Source: Acidobacteriota bacterium
GTDB taxonomy: Bacteria > Acidobacteriota > Vicinamibacteria > Vicinamibacterales > UBA2999
DNA: 6,581 nt
Assembly (NCBI GenBank): GCA_947478985.1
Contig: CANJYC010000104.1
Coordinates: 1 to 6,581 of the forward strand
Direction of reading: 5' to 3'
A program made the position numbers and the translations under genes. Below the pieces are notes generated by a model that ran no database searches, was not told where the DNA came from, and saw nothing but the letters and a program-made list of their open reading frames with translations. Below, piece by piece: positions 1-6,165 of this stretch (the first letter of the stretch is position 1; each line of letters starts with the position of its first letter).

Positions 1-755
1 AGCGAGGTGACGACGGCCACGTCGTTCTTCTTCGTGGCCGCCGTTGGCGGCCGGGTCTTATAGGTATCCAACAGGTCCAGCGACAGCTCCACGCGATTGG
101 AGATCCGCGTGGCCAGGCCCGCCGAGACGTTATACATGCTGTCCGCAAATTGATCCGTCTTCCAGAGTCCCGTCGCGGCGTGCTTGATCGAGGCGGTCGT
201 CGTCAGCTGATGTGTCAACGTCTCACCGGCCGTGATCGCCCCGCTTCTTCGCACGTCGCCCACCGGATTCTTCTCCCAGATGACGCCGACGCCCGCATCC
301 ACCGCGAACTTGGTCAGATCGGTGTTGACGACCTTAAGGCCGAGACCGGCGGTCGGCGCGACGATGTAGTCGATCAGCTTGAAGGTGTCCCGCAGATAGT
401 CCACTTGTCCGAATAGAAACGTCCGCTCTGACAGCGTGCTCTGATCGCGATACGCGAGCGATGTCCGGTTGACGGTGTCGACGCCCTCCTGCCGGCCACG
501 CAGGTAGTGGCCGGCCCACTTCATGACGTGTCGGGGCGTCGGCGTCCGCATCACGTCGAACGTGACGTTATAGCTGACGGTGTCGCTGTTGCCGCGTGTC
601 AGCGACAGGCCGGCACCCGCGGTGCCGGCCCATGTGTTGGGCGACGTGGCCGGCTGTTGGGCGCCGGCCACCGTCGACATAAGCGCTGCAGCCAGGGCGA
701 ACGCCGAAATCCGTGCACGGCGTGTATTCACGGCTCTCGTAAGCATCGGGTTCAT
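1..755 (-). CDS. DUF481 (YdiY-like) outer-membrane beta-barrel protein, 3' end cut by window edge
   Basis: Reading from ATG at 755 gives 251 complete codons that run open off the left edge. Residues 1-32 are a signal peptide (basic N-terminus, hydrophobic stretch ALAAALMSTVAGA, cleavage before QQ). The mature part has the DUF481 look: W42-AGTAGAGLSLTRGNSDT near the start, then alternating strands and turns such as YRDQSTLSERTFLFGQVDYLRD (in two parts, 102-123), a glycine-rich APTAGLGLKVVN, and a final strand KKNDVAVVTSL, where the family normally ends within a few residues. DUF481 proteins are outer-membrane barrels, often called salt-induced outer-membrane proteins, of unclear function. The start follows the preceding gene by 13 bp. 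Its AGGA Shine-Dalgarno (767-770) overlaps that gene's TAG stop, which indicates translational linkage in one operon. An alternative ATG three codons in is possible. Family assignment is by recognition of the sequence pattern, not by a search. Confidence 0.85.
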   Translation of the reverse strand, partial: MNPMLTRAVNTRRARISAFALAAALMSTVAGAQQPATSPNTWAGTAGAGLSLTRGNSDTVSYNVTFDVMRTPTPRHVMKWAGHYLRGRQEGVDTVNRTSLAYRDQSTLSERTFLFGQVDYLRDTFKLIDYIVAPTAGLGLKVVNTDLTKFAVDAGVGVIWEKNPVGDVRRSGAITAGETLTHQLTTTASIKHAATGLWKTDQFADSMYNVSAGLATRISNRVELSLDLLDTYKTRPPTAATKKNDVAVVTS

Positions 756-768
756 GACTGTTCGAGTC

Positions 769-2013
769 CTATTTGAAGAGATACTTCAGCCCGGCCCAGG
801 CCTGGTAGTTGACGTCGGGATCGCTCAAGCGATCGAACAGTTGCCGCCATTCGCCAACGAGCAGCAACTGGTGCTTGCGCGCCTCGTTCCGCCACACCGG
901 AACGCCCGCCGTCGCGAGCCAGCCCGGCGTGAAGATGTCGCGGTGCGTCAGGTCCCAGAACGTCAGGCCAGTGCCGAGGTAGGGACCCCGCGCGAACACG
1001 TAGTCGATCTCGGCGTCGCCGAACAGACTCGTCCGATCCGCTTCATCCACATTCACCGCCAGGCCAATTGCCGGTGCGAACGTCCAATGATCGGTCACCT
1101 TCAGGGCCACGCCTCCCTTCACGCCGAACAGCGGGTCACCAAACGCGCGCACCGGATTGGTGAGAAGTCCAACACCAGCCGGGTCGGTATCGTCGTACTG
1201 GCGCTGCTGCTTGCCGACGAGTCCGGCGATGAAGGGGCGGACGCGGAGGTCGCGCGCCTCTGCCGCCAGTCGCGCGAGCTCGGCCTGGCGTTCCGCTTCA
1301 AGGCGCGCAGCCTCGGCTCGTGCCGCTTCAGCCCGTGCCGCCTCGACCCGCGCGGCTTCCGCCCTGGCGGCTTCGGCCTGGCGCGCCGCCTCCGCCAGGC
1401 GTGCCGCCTCGGCTCGTGCAGCTTCCGCCCGAGCGGCCTCCACCCGTGCGGCCTCAACTCGCGCGGCCTCTGCACGCGCGGCGGCTTCGACCCGCGCCAC
1501 TTCAGCCCGGCGCGCCGCCTCGCGGCTCGGCTCGCGGCGGACCAGCGACAGGTTGCCGCAGATCTGGGGGACGAAGAACGTGTAGGTCTCGTTCAGGTCA
1601 TCGATCATGAACTCGAATCCGTCGAGCGGACGACGCCCGTCCCAGCGAAGGTTTCGCGTGACGTTGGGGCCTCGGCGTCGAAGCGCCATCCACTCCATCG
1701 TCGTGCCCTGGGCCAACGTGCTCACGGTCACCTGCCCTTCGGCCAGGACGCTTTGCACCTGCGCCGCCAACGAGGGCAGACCCGCCCGTTCGAGCACAGT
1801 AGCGAGGTCGCGTTGAATCGCCGGCCGCGCCATCGAACGCTTCAGGGCGGCAATGTCGCGAACGGGCGCGGTGAATCGGGTCGGGCCGCCGAGCACCCTG
1901 ACGGAGTGCACCGGCGGGGGCTGCTGTGCCCGCGCAACGGATGCACAGAGAACAAGCGCCACGACGCACAGGCTGATGAACGCGGTGGCTCGGATGGATG
2001 AACGACAGAGCAT
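769..2013 (-). CDS. Secreted protein: N-terminal domain, long Ala/Glu/Arg helix, C-terminal outer-membrane barrel
   Basis: 414 aa, starting at ATG 2013 with GGAG (2023-2026) nine bases upstream. Residues 1-29 are a signal peptide (hydrophobic FISLCVVALVLCASVARA, cleavage before QQ). Residues about 35-160 form an unrecognised domain ending in a motif-like YTFFVPQICGNLSL (144-157). Residues about 161-255 are almost only Ala, Glu and Arg in EAARx pentads, expected to be one long alpha helix. Residues about 256-414 show alternating amphipathic strands (FIAGLVG, GGVALKVTDHWTFAPAIGLAV, YLGTGLTFW, QLLLVGEWRQLF, YQAWAGLKYLFK), consistent with a small OmpA-like barrel ending in aromatic-rich YLFK. The protein may anchor in the outer membrane and extend a periplasmic rod of very roughly 14 nm (95 residues at 1.5 angstrom), in the manner of the TolA helix; that is inference. 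It lies 81 bp downstream of the ABC ATPase gene and 13 bp upstream of the DUF481 gene. The open plus-strand frame across it is a composition artefact. Confidence 0.85.
   Translation of the reverse strand: MLCRSSIRATAFISLCVVALVLCASVARAQQPPPVHSVRVLGGPTRFTAPVRDIAALKRSMARPAIQRDLATVLERAGLPSLAAQVQSVLAEGQVTVSTLAQGTTMEWMALRRRGPNVTRNLRWDGRRPLDGFEFMIDDLNETYTFFVPQICGNLSLVRREPSREAARRAEVARVEAAARAEAARVEAARVEAARAEAARAEAARLAEAARQAEAARAEAARVEAARAEAARAEAARLEAERQAELARLAAEARDLRVRPFIAGLVGKQQRQYDDTDPAGVGLLTNPVRAFGDPLFGVKGGVALKVTDHWTFAPAIGLAVNVDEADRTSLFGDAEIDYVFARGPYLGTGLTFWDLTHRDIFTPGWLATAGVPVWRNEARKHQLLLVGEWRQLFDRLSDPDVNYQAWAGLKYLFK
1249..1533 (-). repeat. Degenerate 15-nt repeat encoding EAARx pentads
   Basis: This segment encodes residues 161-255 of the helix-plus-barrel protein. 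About a dozen EAAR units follow each other, mostly every five residues (EAARV, EAARA, EAARL), with a few six-residue spacings such as EAARLA and EAARQA. At DNA level the units are alike but not identical: synonymous positions vary, so this is an old, drifted expansion rather than a recent slippage tract. Glu and Arg lie three residues apart, which favours salt bridges along a single helix. The pentad is not the seven-residue pattern of a classical coiled coil. The low sequence complexity keeps other frames open and explains several spurious ORFs here. Confidence 0.85.
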
Positions 2014-2094
2014 CTGCAGAATCTCCGAAAAGAGGTGGTGCGCAAGGGTGGCGCGCGATCCCGGTTCACGCTCTCGAATGAACAGGGTGATGAC

Positions 2095-2943
2095 TCAGAT
2101 TATGAGCGATCTCTGTCGTCCGCGAGGACGCGCGTAGTAGTAGCCCGCATCCTCGTCAATCGACACCGGAGAGTCGAAGAGTTCTCCGAGGCGACTCGCG
2201 GTAAGAACATCACGTTTCGGGCCGTCGGCCATCACTCGCCCCTGCGTGAGCAGGATGACGCGTCCGATCTCCGGGATGATTTCCTCCACATGATGCGTCA
2301 CGAGGATGATCGTCGTGCCGCCACGGGCAATCTCGCGGACGCGTTCCATGAAGTCGTGACGCGCGGCGAGGTCGAGGCTCGTGGTCGGCTCATCGAGGAT
2401 GAGCGCGCGAGGGGCGGCAACCAGCGCGCGGGCCAGCAGCACGCGGCGCGCTTCGCCGCTCGACATCGCGTCGAGCCACCGCGGGGCCAGATGCGTCGCC
2501 CCCATCAGGGCCAGCGCCTCGGTGGCCCTGGCACGCATCTCCGGGGTAATCACGCCGTAACGCAGGATGCCGCGAGACGCCAGGAAGCCCGAGAGCACTG
2601 CCGCTTCGCCCGTCACACGCCCTTCGCTGTTGCCGGAGACGAATCGCCGGTGAAGTTCCTCCGAGACGATGCCGAGCTGCGAGCGCAGGTCGAACACGTC
2701 CCACCGGTCGCTGCCGAACACCCGAATCGGTGCCGGGGCGCCATCCTCGGGTGCCAGCGGACGTTCGTCGTGGGTCAGGAGTCTGGTGAGGAACGACTTT
2801 CCTGCCCCGTTCGGCCCGACAATCGCAGTGTGTTCGCCCTGGGCAACGGTGAGCGTGAGCCGGTCGAGAATCCGCCGGTCGTCCTTCATCACGGTCGCGC
2901 CAGTCAGCTCAAGGATCGGCTCTGATGTTTGAATCAACTCCAT
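2095..2943 (-). CDS. Soluble ABC-type ATPase (YlmA/ModF-like), no permease adjacent
   Basis: Chosen start ATG 2943 gives 282 aa beginning MELIQTSEPILEL, the usual first strand of an ABC domain. The open frame continues upstream to 3165, but those 74 codons overlap the divergent gene's signal peptide and show no domain. Motifs: Walker A GPNGAGKS (43-50), signature MSSGEARR (160-167), Walker B LILDEP (181-186) with catalytic Glu185, D-loop S189-L-D, switch His217. At the Q-loop the sequence reads GIVSEEL (91-97), without the usual glutamine. The C-terminal tail (SRLGELFDSP ... GYYYARPRG) resembles the YlmA/ModF-type ATPases, often annotated as iron-complex or molybdate import ATPases. There are no membrane segments. 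The ATP hydrolysis fold is certain; the transported substrate, or whether it is a transporter at all, cannot be told because no permease or binding protein is in the window. No Shine-Dalgarno precedes the ATG, so the message may be leaderless. Confidence 0.9.
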   Translation of the reverse strand: MELIQTSEPILELTGATVMKDDRRILDRLTLTVAQGEHTAIVGPNGAGKSFLTRLLTHDERPLAPEDGAPAPIRVFGSDRWDVFDLRSQLGIVSEELHRRFVSGNSEGRVTGEAAVLSGFLASRGILRYGVITPEMRARATEALALMGATHLAPRWLDAMSSGEARRVLLARALVAAPRALILDEPTTSLDLAARHDFMERVREIARGGTTIILVTHHVEEIIPEIGRVILLTQGRVMADGPKRDVLTASRLGELFDSPVSIDEDAGYYYARPRGRQRSLII

Positions 2944-2957
2944 TACAGTAGTACAGT
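2929..2957 (+). promoter_or_regulatory. Candidate sigma70 promoter for the PAL-like gene pair
   Basis: TTGAAT (2929-2934) and TACAGT (2952-2957) are 17 bp apart and match the TTGACA/TATAAT consensus at 4 of 6 positions each. Transcription would begin near 2964, about 20 bases before the ATG at 2984. The -35 box lies inside the first codons of the divergent ATPase gene. The -10 box is the second copy of a direct repeat, TACAGT-AG-TACAGT (2944-2957), which could also be an operator. On the minus strand the overlapping TGTACT (2955 to 2950) sits six bases before the ATPase ATG and could serve a leaderless message in that direction, but no good -35 accompanies it. Confidence 0.45.
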
Positions 2958-2971
2958 TCGCGCGGTCTTTC

Positions 2972-2977
2972 AGGAGG
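2972..2977 (+). promoter_or_regulatory. Consensus Shine-Dalgarno AGGAGG of the first PAL-like gene
   Basis: Perfect AGGAGG with a six-base spacer to the ATG at 2984. It fixes this start and suggests strong translation of the first gene of the pair. The divergent ATPase gene on the other strand has no comparable site. Confidence 0.85.
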
Positions 2978-2983
2978 ATTTCA

Positions 2984-4078
2984 ATGAACCGTTTTTCCCT
3001 CGCCGGTGCGGCACTGCTGCTGTCCACGGCATCACTGCTGGCACAGCAGGCGCCCCCGCCGGCGCCGCCGGCGCCGACAACGCTCACGCCCGCACAGCTG
3101 GCCATCAAGGCCACGGCCCAGAACGTCCCGGAGATCCCGTACAAGCACGGAGGGGACTTCATCAAGCTCCCGCCGAATCTCTACCTCGGAGAGTCGGTCG
3201 GCGTGGCGAGGAACTCGAAGAGCGAGATCTTCATCTTCACGCGCAACGGCGAAGGGGCACGGCTGCTGAAGTTCGACAAGGACGGTAAGTTCATGCGCGA
3301 GATTGGACGAGGCTCCTATGCCTTCGCCATGGCGCACGCCGTTCGCGTCGACGCGCAGGACTTCATCTGGACGGTCGATGAGGGGACCAACACGATCGTC
3401 AAGTGGAGCCCGGAAGGCCGCCCCGTGATGATCATCGGTCGCCGCCACGAGCCGATCGAAGGGACGATTTCCTCCGGGTTGCCCCTTCCGCCGGCCGCCC
3501 CATATAACTTCAACCGTCCGACGGATATCGCCTGGGACGCTGCCGGCAATATCTTCGTGTCCGACGGCTACAACAACGGACGCGTCGTGAAATACAACAA
3601 GGACGGGCGCTTCATCAAGTCGTACGGCACCCGCGGCCGTGAGGCGGGCCAGTTCAATACCGCGCACGGCATCCAGGTCGATGCGGCCGGCAACGTGTAC
3701 GCGGCAGACCGGAACAACGGCCGTATTCAGGTGCTCGACAACGACCTGAACCCGAAAGCGATGTACACCAACGTGGGCCGCCCGTGGTCACTCTGCATCA
3801 CGAACGGACCTCACCAGTACCTGTACAGCTCCAACTCGAACCCGGATACCAACAACTCCGAGACGGCTGCGGTGTCAGGCGAAATCTACAAGATGGAGCT
3901 CGACGGCCGCATCATCGGCAAGTTCGGCCACGCGGGCAAGCAGCTTGGGGAGTTCTCCACGACGCACGCCATTGACTGCCGCAACGAGAACGAGCTGCTC
4001 ATCGGGGAAATCATCTCCTGGCGCATCCAGAAGATCTTCCTGCAGCCGACTCCGTCCACCACGACGAGCTCGCGCTAA
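2984..4078 (+). CDS. Secreted PAL-like six-bladed beta-propeller, paralog 1 (peptidyl-hydroxyglycine lyase family)
   Basis: 364 aa. Signal peptide residues 1-20 (cleavage LLA before QQ), then a Pro/Ala linker to about residue 40, then NHL-like propeller blades. The middle strongly resembles the lyase (PAL) domain of peptidylglycine alpha-amidating monooxygenase, which cleaves peptidyl-alpha-hydroxyglycine to amidated peptide and glyoxylate. Aligned by eye to rat PAL numbering, Arg87 matches Arg533, His118 His585, Tyr196 (SDGYNNGR) Tyr654, His228 His690, Arg243 (ADRNNGRIQ) Arg706 and His328 His786, so the zinc histidines and the catalytic Arg and Tyr are kept. The residue matching Met784 is Thr326, and the Asp after the third histidine is Ala329. 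No hydroxylating (PHM) domain or gene is visible, so the substrate is unknown; a related hydroxy-acid or lactone reaction, or a purely structural propeller, remain possible. It is first of a two-gene operon, 27 bp before its paralog. Confidence 0.85.
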   Translation: MNRFSLAGAALLLSTASLLAQQAPPPAPPAPTTLTPAQLAIKATAQNVPEIPYKHGGDFIKLPPNLYLGESVGVARNSKSEIFIFTRNGEGARLLKFDKDGKFMREIGRGSYAFAMAHAVRVDAQDFIWTVDEGTNTIVKWSPEGRPVMIIGRRHEPIEGTISSGLPLPPAAPYNFNRPTDIAWDAAGNIFVSDGYNNGRVVKYNKDGRFIKSYGTRGREAGQFNTAHGIQVDAAGNVYAADRNNGRIQVLDNDLNPKAMYTNVGRPWSLCITNGPHQYLYSSNSNPDTNNSETAAVSGEIYKMELDGRIIGKFGHAGKQLGEFSTTHAIDCRNENELLIGEIISWRIQKIFLQPTPSTTTSSR

Positions 4079-4105
4079 CCGCGCCACAGAGAAAGGAGTA
4101 TTCCC

Positions 4106-5245
4106 ATGAAGCGTCATTTTTCAAGCGCCCTCGTCGCCCTGCTGCTGTCGGCCGGGATGGCCGTGTTCGCGCAGACGGCCCCGCCAGCCGCTCCGGCCCC
4201 GGCCCTGATCCCGGTTGCGTCGAACGTGCCGGAGATTCCGTATGACTCCGTCCCGAACCCGCTGAAGATTCCGGACGACATCTACTTCGGCGAAACCGTC
4301 GGCGTGGCCACGAACTCGAAGGGCAACATCTTCATCTACACCCGCACGGGCGCGCCCATGGTCACCATTGCCACCGAGCGCACCTTCTGGCGTGGCAACG
4401 GCGGCTCGCGACTGTTCGAGTTTGATCCGACCGGCAAATTCATCCGCGAAATCGGCCAGGGGCTCTACGGCTTCCTGTCCGCCCACGTCGTCCGCATCGA
4501 TGCCCAGGACAACATCTGGGCGGTGGACGAGGGTGCCAGCGTGGTCATCAAGTTCAACCCGGAAGGGCGAGTGGTGATGATCCTGGGCCGCAAGCCCGAG
4601 GAGATCACGGTGCCCGGCGGTCCGGCCCGCGAGGGTGGCCCGGCTCCGCAGCGTGACGTCGACCCGAATGCGCCTCCCGGCACGGGCGTGCGCGGCGACC
4701 TCTTCGTCCGCCCGACCGACGTGGCGTGGGATGCCGCCGGCAACATCTTCGTGGCCGACGGCTACGGCAACTCGCGCGTCGCCAAGTTCGACAAGAACGG
4801 TCGCTTCCTGAAGTCGTTCGGCTCACGGGGGACCGGACCCGGCCAGTTCAACCTGCTGCACACGATGGCCACCGACGCGCAGGGCAACGTCTACGTCGGG
4901 GATCGCAACAACCGGCGGATCCAGGTGTTCGACAACGAGGGCACGTTCAAGACGATGTTCACGAACGTCGGCTCACCGTGGGCGATCTGCATCACCCCCG
5001 GACCGCACCAGTATCTCTACACCTCGAACTCCAACAACACGGGAGACCTGGAGAACGGGGAGATCTACAAGATGGAGCTCGACGGCCGCATCGTGGGCAA
5101 GTTCGGCCACGCGGGCCATCTGCTGAAGGAATTCGGGTCGACCCACGAGATTGACTGCCGCAAGGAGAACGAACTCCTGATCGGCGAGGTGATCAACTGG
5201 CGGATGCAGAAGATTCTGCTGAAGCCGTCGATGGGCACCAAGTAG
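4106..5245 (+). CDS. Secreted PAL-like six-bladed beta-propeller, paralog 2
   Basis: 379 aa, preceded by AAAGGAG (4092-4098) with a seven-base spacer. Signal peptide residues 1-22 (cleavage VFA before QT), short Pro/Ala linker, then a propeller collinear with its upstream neighbour; near-identical blocks include EIYKMELDGRI, GKFGHAG, GPHQYLY, DGRF/NGRF and ENELLIGE. PAL-type residues are again present: Arg80, His127, Tyr220 (ADGYGNSR), His252, Arg267 (GDRNNRRIQ), His347. The Met784 position is Ser345 and the following acidic position is Glu348, closer to the Asp of animal PAL than the Ala of paralog 1. Two insertions set it apart: about 14 residues after Arg80 (APMVTIATERTFWRGNGG) and a Gly/Pro-rich loop around 166-198. 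Both sit next to predicted active-site elements, which suggests a different substrate pocket. It is co-transcribed with paralog 1 and ends before a strong hairpin. Family assignment is by pattern; activity is not established. Confidence 0.85.
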   Translation: MKRHFSSALVALLLSAGMAVFAQTAPPAAPAPALIPVASNVPEIPYDSVPNPLKIPDDIYFGETVGVATNSKGNIFIYTRTGAPMVTIATERTFWRGNGGSRLFEFDPTGKFIREIGQGLYGFLSAHVVRIDAQDNIWAVDEGASVVIKFNPEGRVVMILGRKPEEITVPGGPAREGGPAPQRDVDPNAPPGTGVRGDLFVRPTDVAWDAAGNIFVADGYGNSRVAKFDKNGRFLKSFGSRGTGPGQFNLLHTMATDAQGNVYVGDRNNRRIQVFDNEGTFKTMFTNVGSPWAICITPGPHQYLYTSNSNNTGDLENGEIYKMELDGRIVGKFGHAGHLLKEFGSTHEIDCRKENELLIGEVINWRMQKILLKPSMGTK

Positions 5246-5258
5246 CACCGCGATCGAC

Positions 5259-5296
5259 ACCGCGATGGCGAGGGAGCAGTCCCGCGCCATCGCGGT
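5259..5296. terminator. Strong inverted repeat between convergent genes, probable bidirectional terminator
   Basis: ACCGCGATGGCG (5259-5270) pairs perfectly with CGCCATCGCGGT (5285-5296). One A/G mismatch is followed by three more G-C pairs (5272-5274 with 5281-5283) around the loop AGCAGT. It lies 13 bp after the stop of paralog 2 and 19 bp after the stop of the minus-strand MerR-TPR gene. There is no T-run on either side, so it is not a textbook intrinsic terminator. The half-site ACCGCGAT occurs a further time at 5247-5254. Confidence 0.65.
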
Positions 5297-5315
5297 CCCG
5301 CCTCTTCGCTCACCT

Positions 5316-6143
5316 CTACGTTTCGGCTGGCCCCTCGGAAAACTCGCGGGCCAGCGCCACCCACTCTCCCTGCGGCGCCAGCTGCTGATACGCCTTCCAG
5401 TGACGGCGTGCCTCCGCCGACTGTCCGTGCTTTTCGAGCGTCACCGCCAGGTAGAAGTGCGCGTCAGCGAAGGCCGGATTGAGGCGCAGCGCCTCCCGAT
5501 AGCACCGCTGTGCTTCGGGAAAGCGCGCGAGATCGTGAAAGATGTTTCCGAGGTTGAAGTGGGCCTCGTAGATATCCGGATCGAGCGCGATGGCGCGCTC
5601 GTAGAGCGCCTGCGCCTCCGCGATTTCGTTGGAGCTGTAGTGGAGGTTCGCCAGGTTGATCAGCGCCGGCACCAGATAGGGATCGACTTCGAGCGCCCGG
5701 CGATAGATGCCCGAGGCCGCGCCGATATTGTCGGGGTCGCCGTCATCCAGCTCTGAGGCCGCGTGAAAGTACGCCTCCGCCGTCGACACCTCTTCTGCCG
5801 GCTGAGGATCCATCAGCACGGCCATCGGGGGCGCTTCACGCCGTGTCAGCCGAAGCACCTTGGCCACGCGTGCGTCGATCCGGAAATCGAAGGCGAGCTG
5901 CCCGTCGCGTGCGGCGAGCAGGGACCGCAGCACAGCCCGAAAGTTTGCACCCGCCGCCAGCTGTGCATCGGCATCGCGGATGAGGGCGAGGTCGTGGAAC
6001 GTATAGAGACGCTCACCGTGCGCGCCCTTCTCCGGGCGCACTACACCCCACTTCTCCAGGTAGCGTAAGTGATCCTCGCGCACCTGCTTGTGGCGATCGA
6101 GCACCTGGCGCCGCGAGATCGAAGCTGAACCTGTCGACGACAC
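5316..6143 (-). CDS. MerR-type DNA-binding domain fused to TPR repeats
   Basis: 275 aa. The start is GTG at 6143: an in-frame TGA (6152-6150) lies two codons upstream, so no earlier start exists. Residues about 9-76 look like a MerR winged helix-turn-helix (ISRRQVLDRHKQVREDHLRYLE, in two parts 9-30; KWGVVRPEKG; wing RLYTFHDLALIRDA), followed by a linker. Residues about 121-257 hold four TPR units, each ending with the usual DP/NP turn (EVDP 152-155, ALDP 186-189, RLNP 220-223, QLAP 254-257). The sensor end of classical MerR proteins, with metal-binding cysteines or a drug pocket, is absent; only Cys213 is present. The protein therefore probably regulates transcription in response to a protein partner rather than a small ligand (inference). 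It is convergent with the PAL-like operon and divergent from glucokinase with 22 bp between starts, so it may control that shared promoter or itself. The DNA-binding assignment is good; the target is unknown. Confidence 0.85.
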   Translation of the reverse strand: MSSTGSASISRRQVLDRHKQVREDHLRYLEKWGVVRPEKGAHGERLYTFHDLALIRDADAQLAAGANFRAVLRSLLAARDGQLAFDFRIDARVAKVLRLTRREAPPMAVLMDPQPAEEVSTAEAYFHAASELDDGDPDNIGAASGIYRRALEVDPYLVPALINLANLHYSSNEIAEAQALYERAIALDPDIYEAHFNLGNIFHDLARFPEAQRCYREALRLNPAFADAHFYLAVTLEKHGQSAEARRHWKAYQQLAPQGEWVALAREFSEGPAET

Positions 6144-6151
6144 GTGGACTC

Positions 6152-6159
6152 ACTATAAT
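6152..6159. promoter_or_regulatory. Shared symmetric -10 element for divergent glk and MerR-TPR genes
   Basis: On the plus strand TATAAT (6154-6159) is a perfect -10 box placed six bases before the GTG of glucokinase, so the predicted first transcribed base is the G of the start codon. On the minus strand TATAGT (6157 to 6152) places a start near 6145, two bases before the GTG of the MerR-TPR gene. The two boxes overlap in four base pairs. No clear Shine-Dalgarno is seen for either gene, which agrees with leaderless translation. Neither direction shows a good -35 box (plus-strand 6131-6136 is CTGTCG), so activation by a regulator is possible. Confidence 0.6.
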
Positions 6160-6165
6160 CCAGTC

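Noticed and set aside
1249..1533. CRISPR-like or minisatellite array
   Set aside because: The periodic 15-nt pattern has no spacers and is explained by in-frame EAARx codons inside a gene.
580..2001. 473-aa plus-strand open frame opposite the helix-barrel gene
   Set aside because: It is the antisense of a GC-rich, repeat-coded gene. It has no signal, domain or ribosome site, and its Arg/Gly/Leu-rich repeat mirrors the EAAR repeat. The minus strand has a clear signal peptide and barrel.
2014..2094. Promoter or terminator in the 81-bp gap after the ABC ATPase
   Set aside because: Apart from GGAG at 2023-2026, no convincing -35/-10 pair or hairpin was found, so none is claimed.
2944..3165. N-terminal extension of the ABC ATPase to 3165
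   Set aside because: The extra 74 residues are Ala/Gly/Ser-rich, overlap the divergent signal-peptide gene and add no ABC element. ATG 2943 gives the normal domain start.
2984..5245. SMP-30/gluconolactonase or generic NHL-repeat protein as the call for the propeller pair
   Set aside because: The DGYxNxR, ADRNNGRIQ-type and spaced histidine motifs match PAL specifically, so the PAL-like label is preferred while activity stays open.
5265..6068. Plus-strand frames across the MerR-TPR gene
   Set aside because: They are Arg/Val-rich antisense shadows; the minus strand has well-formed TPR and MerR motifs.
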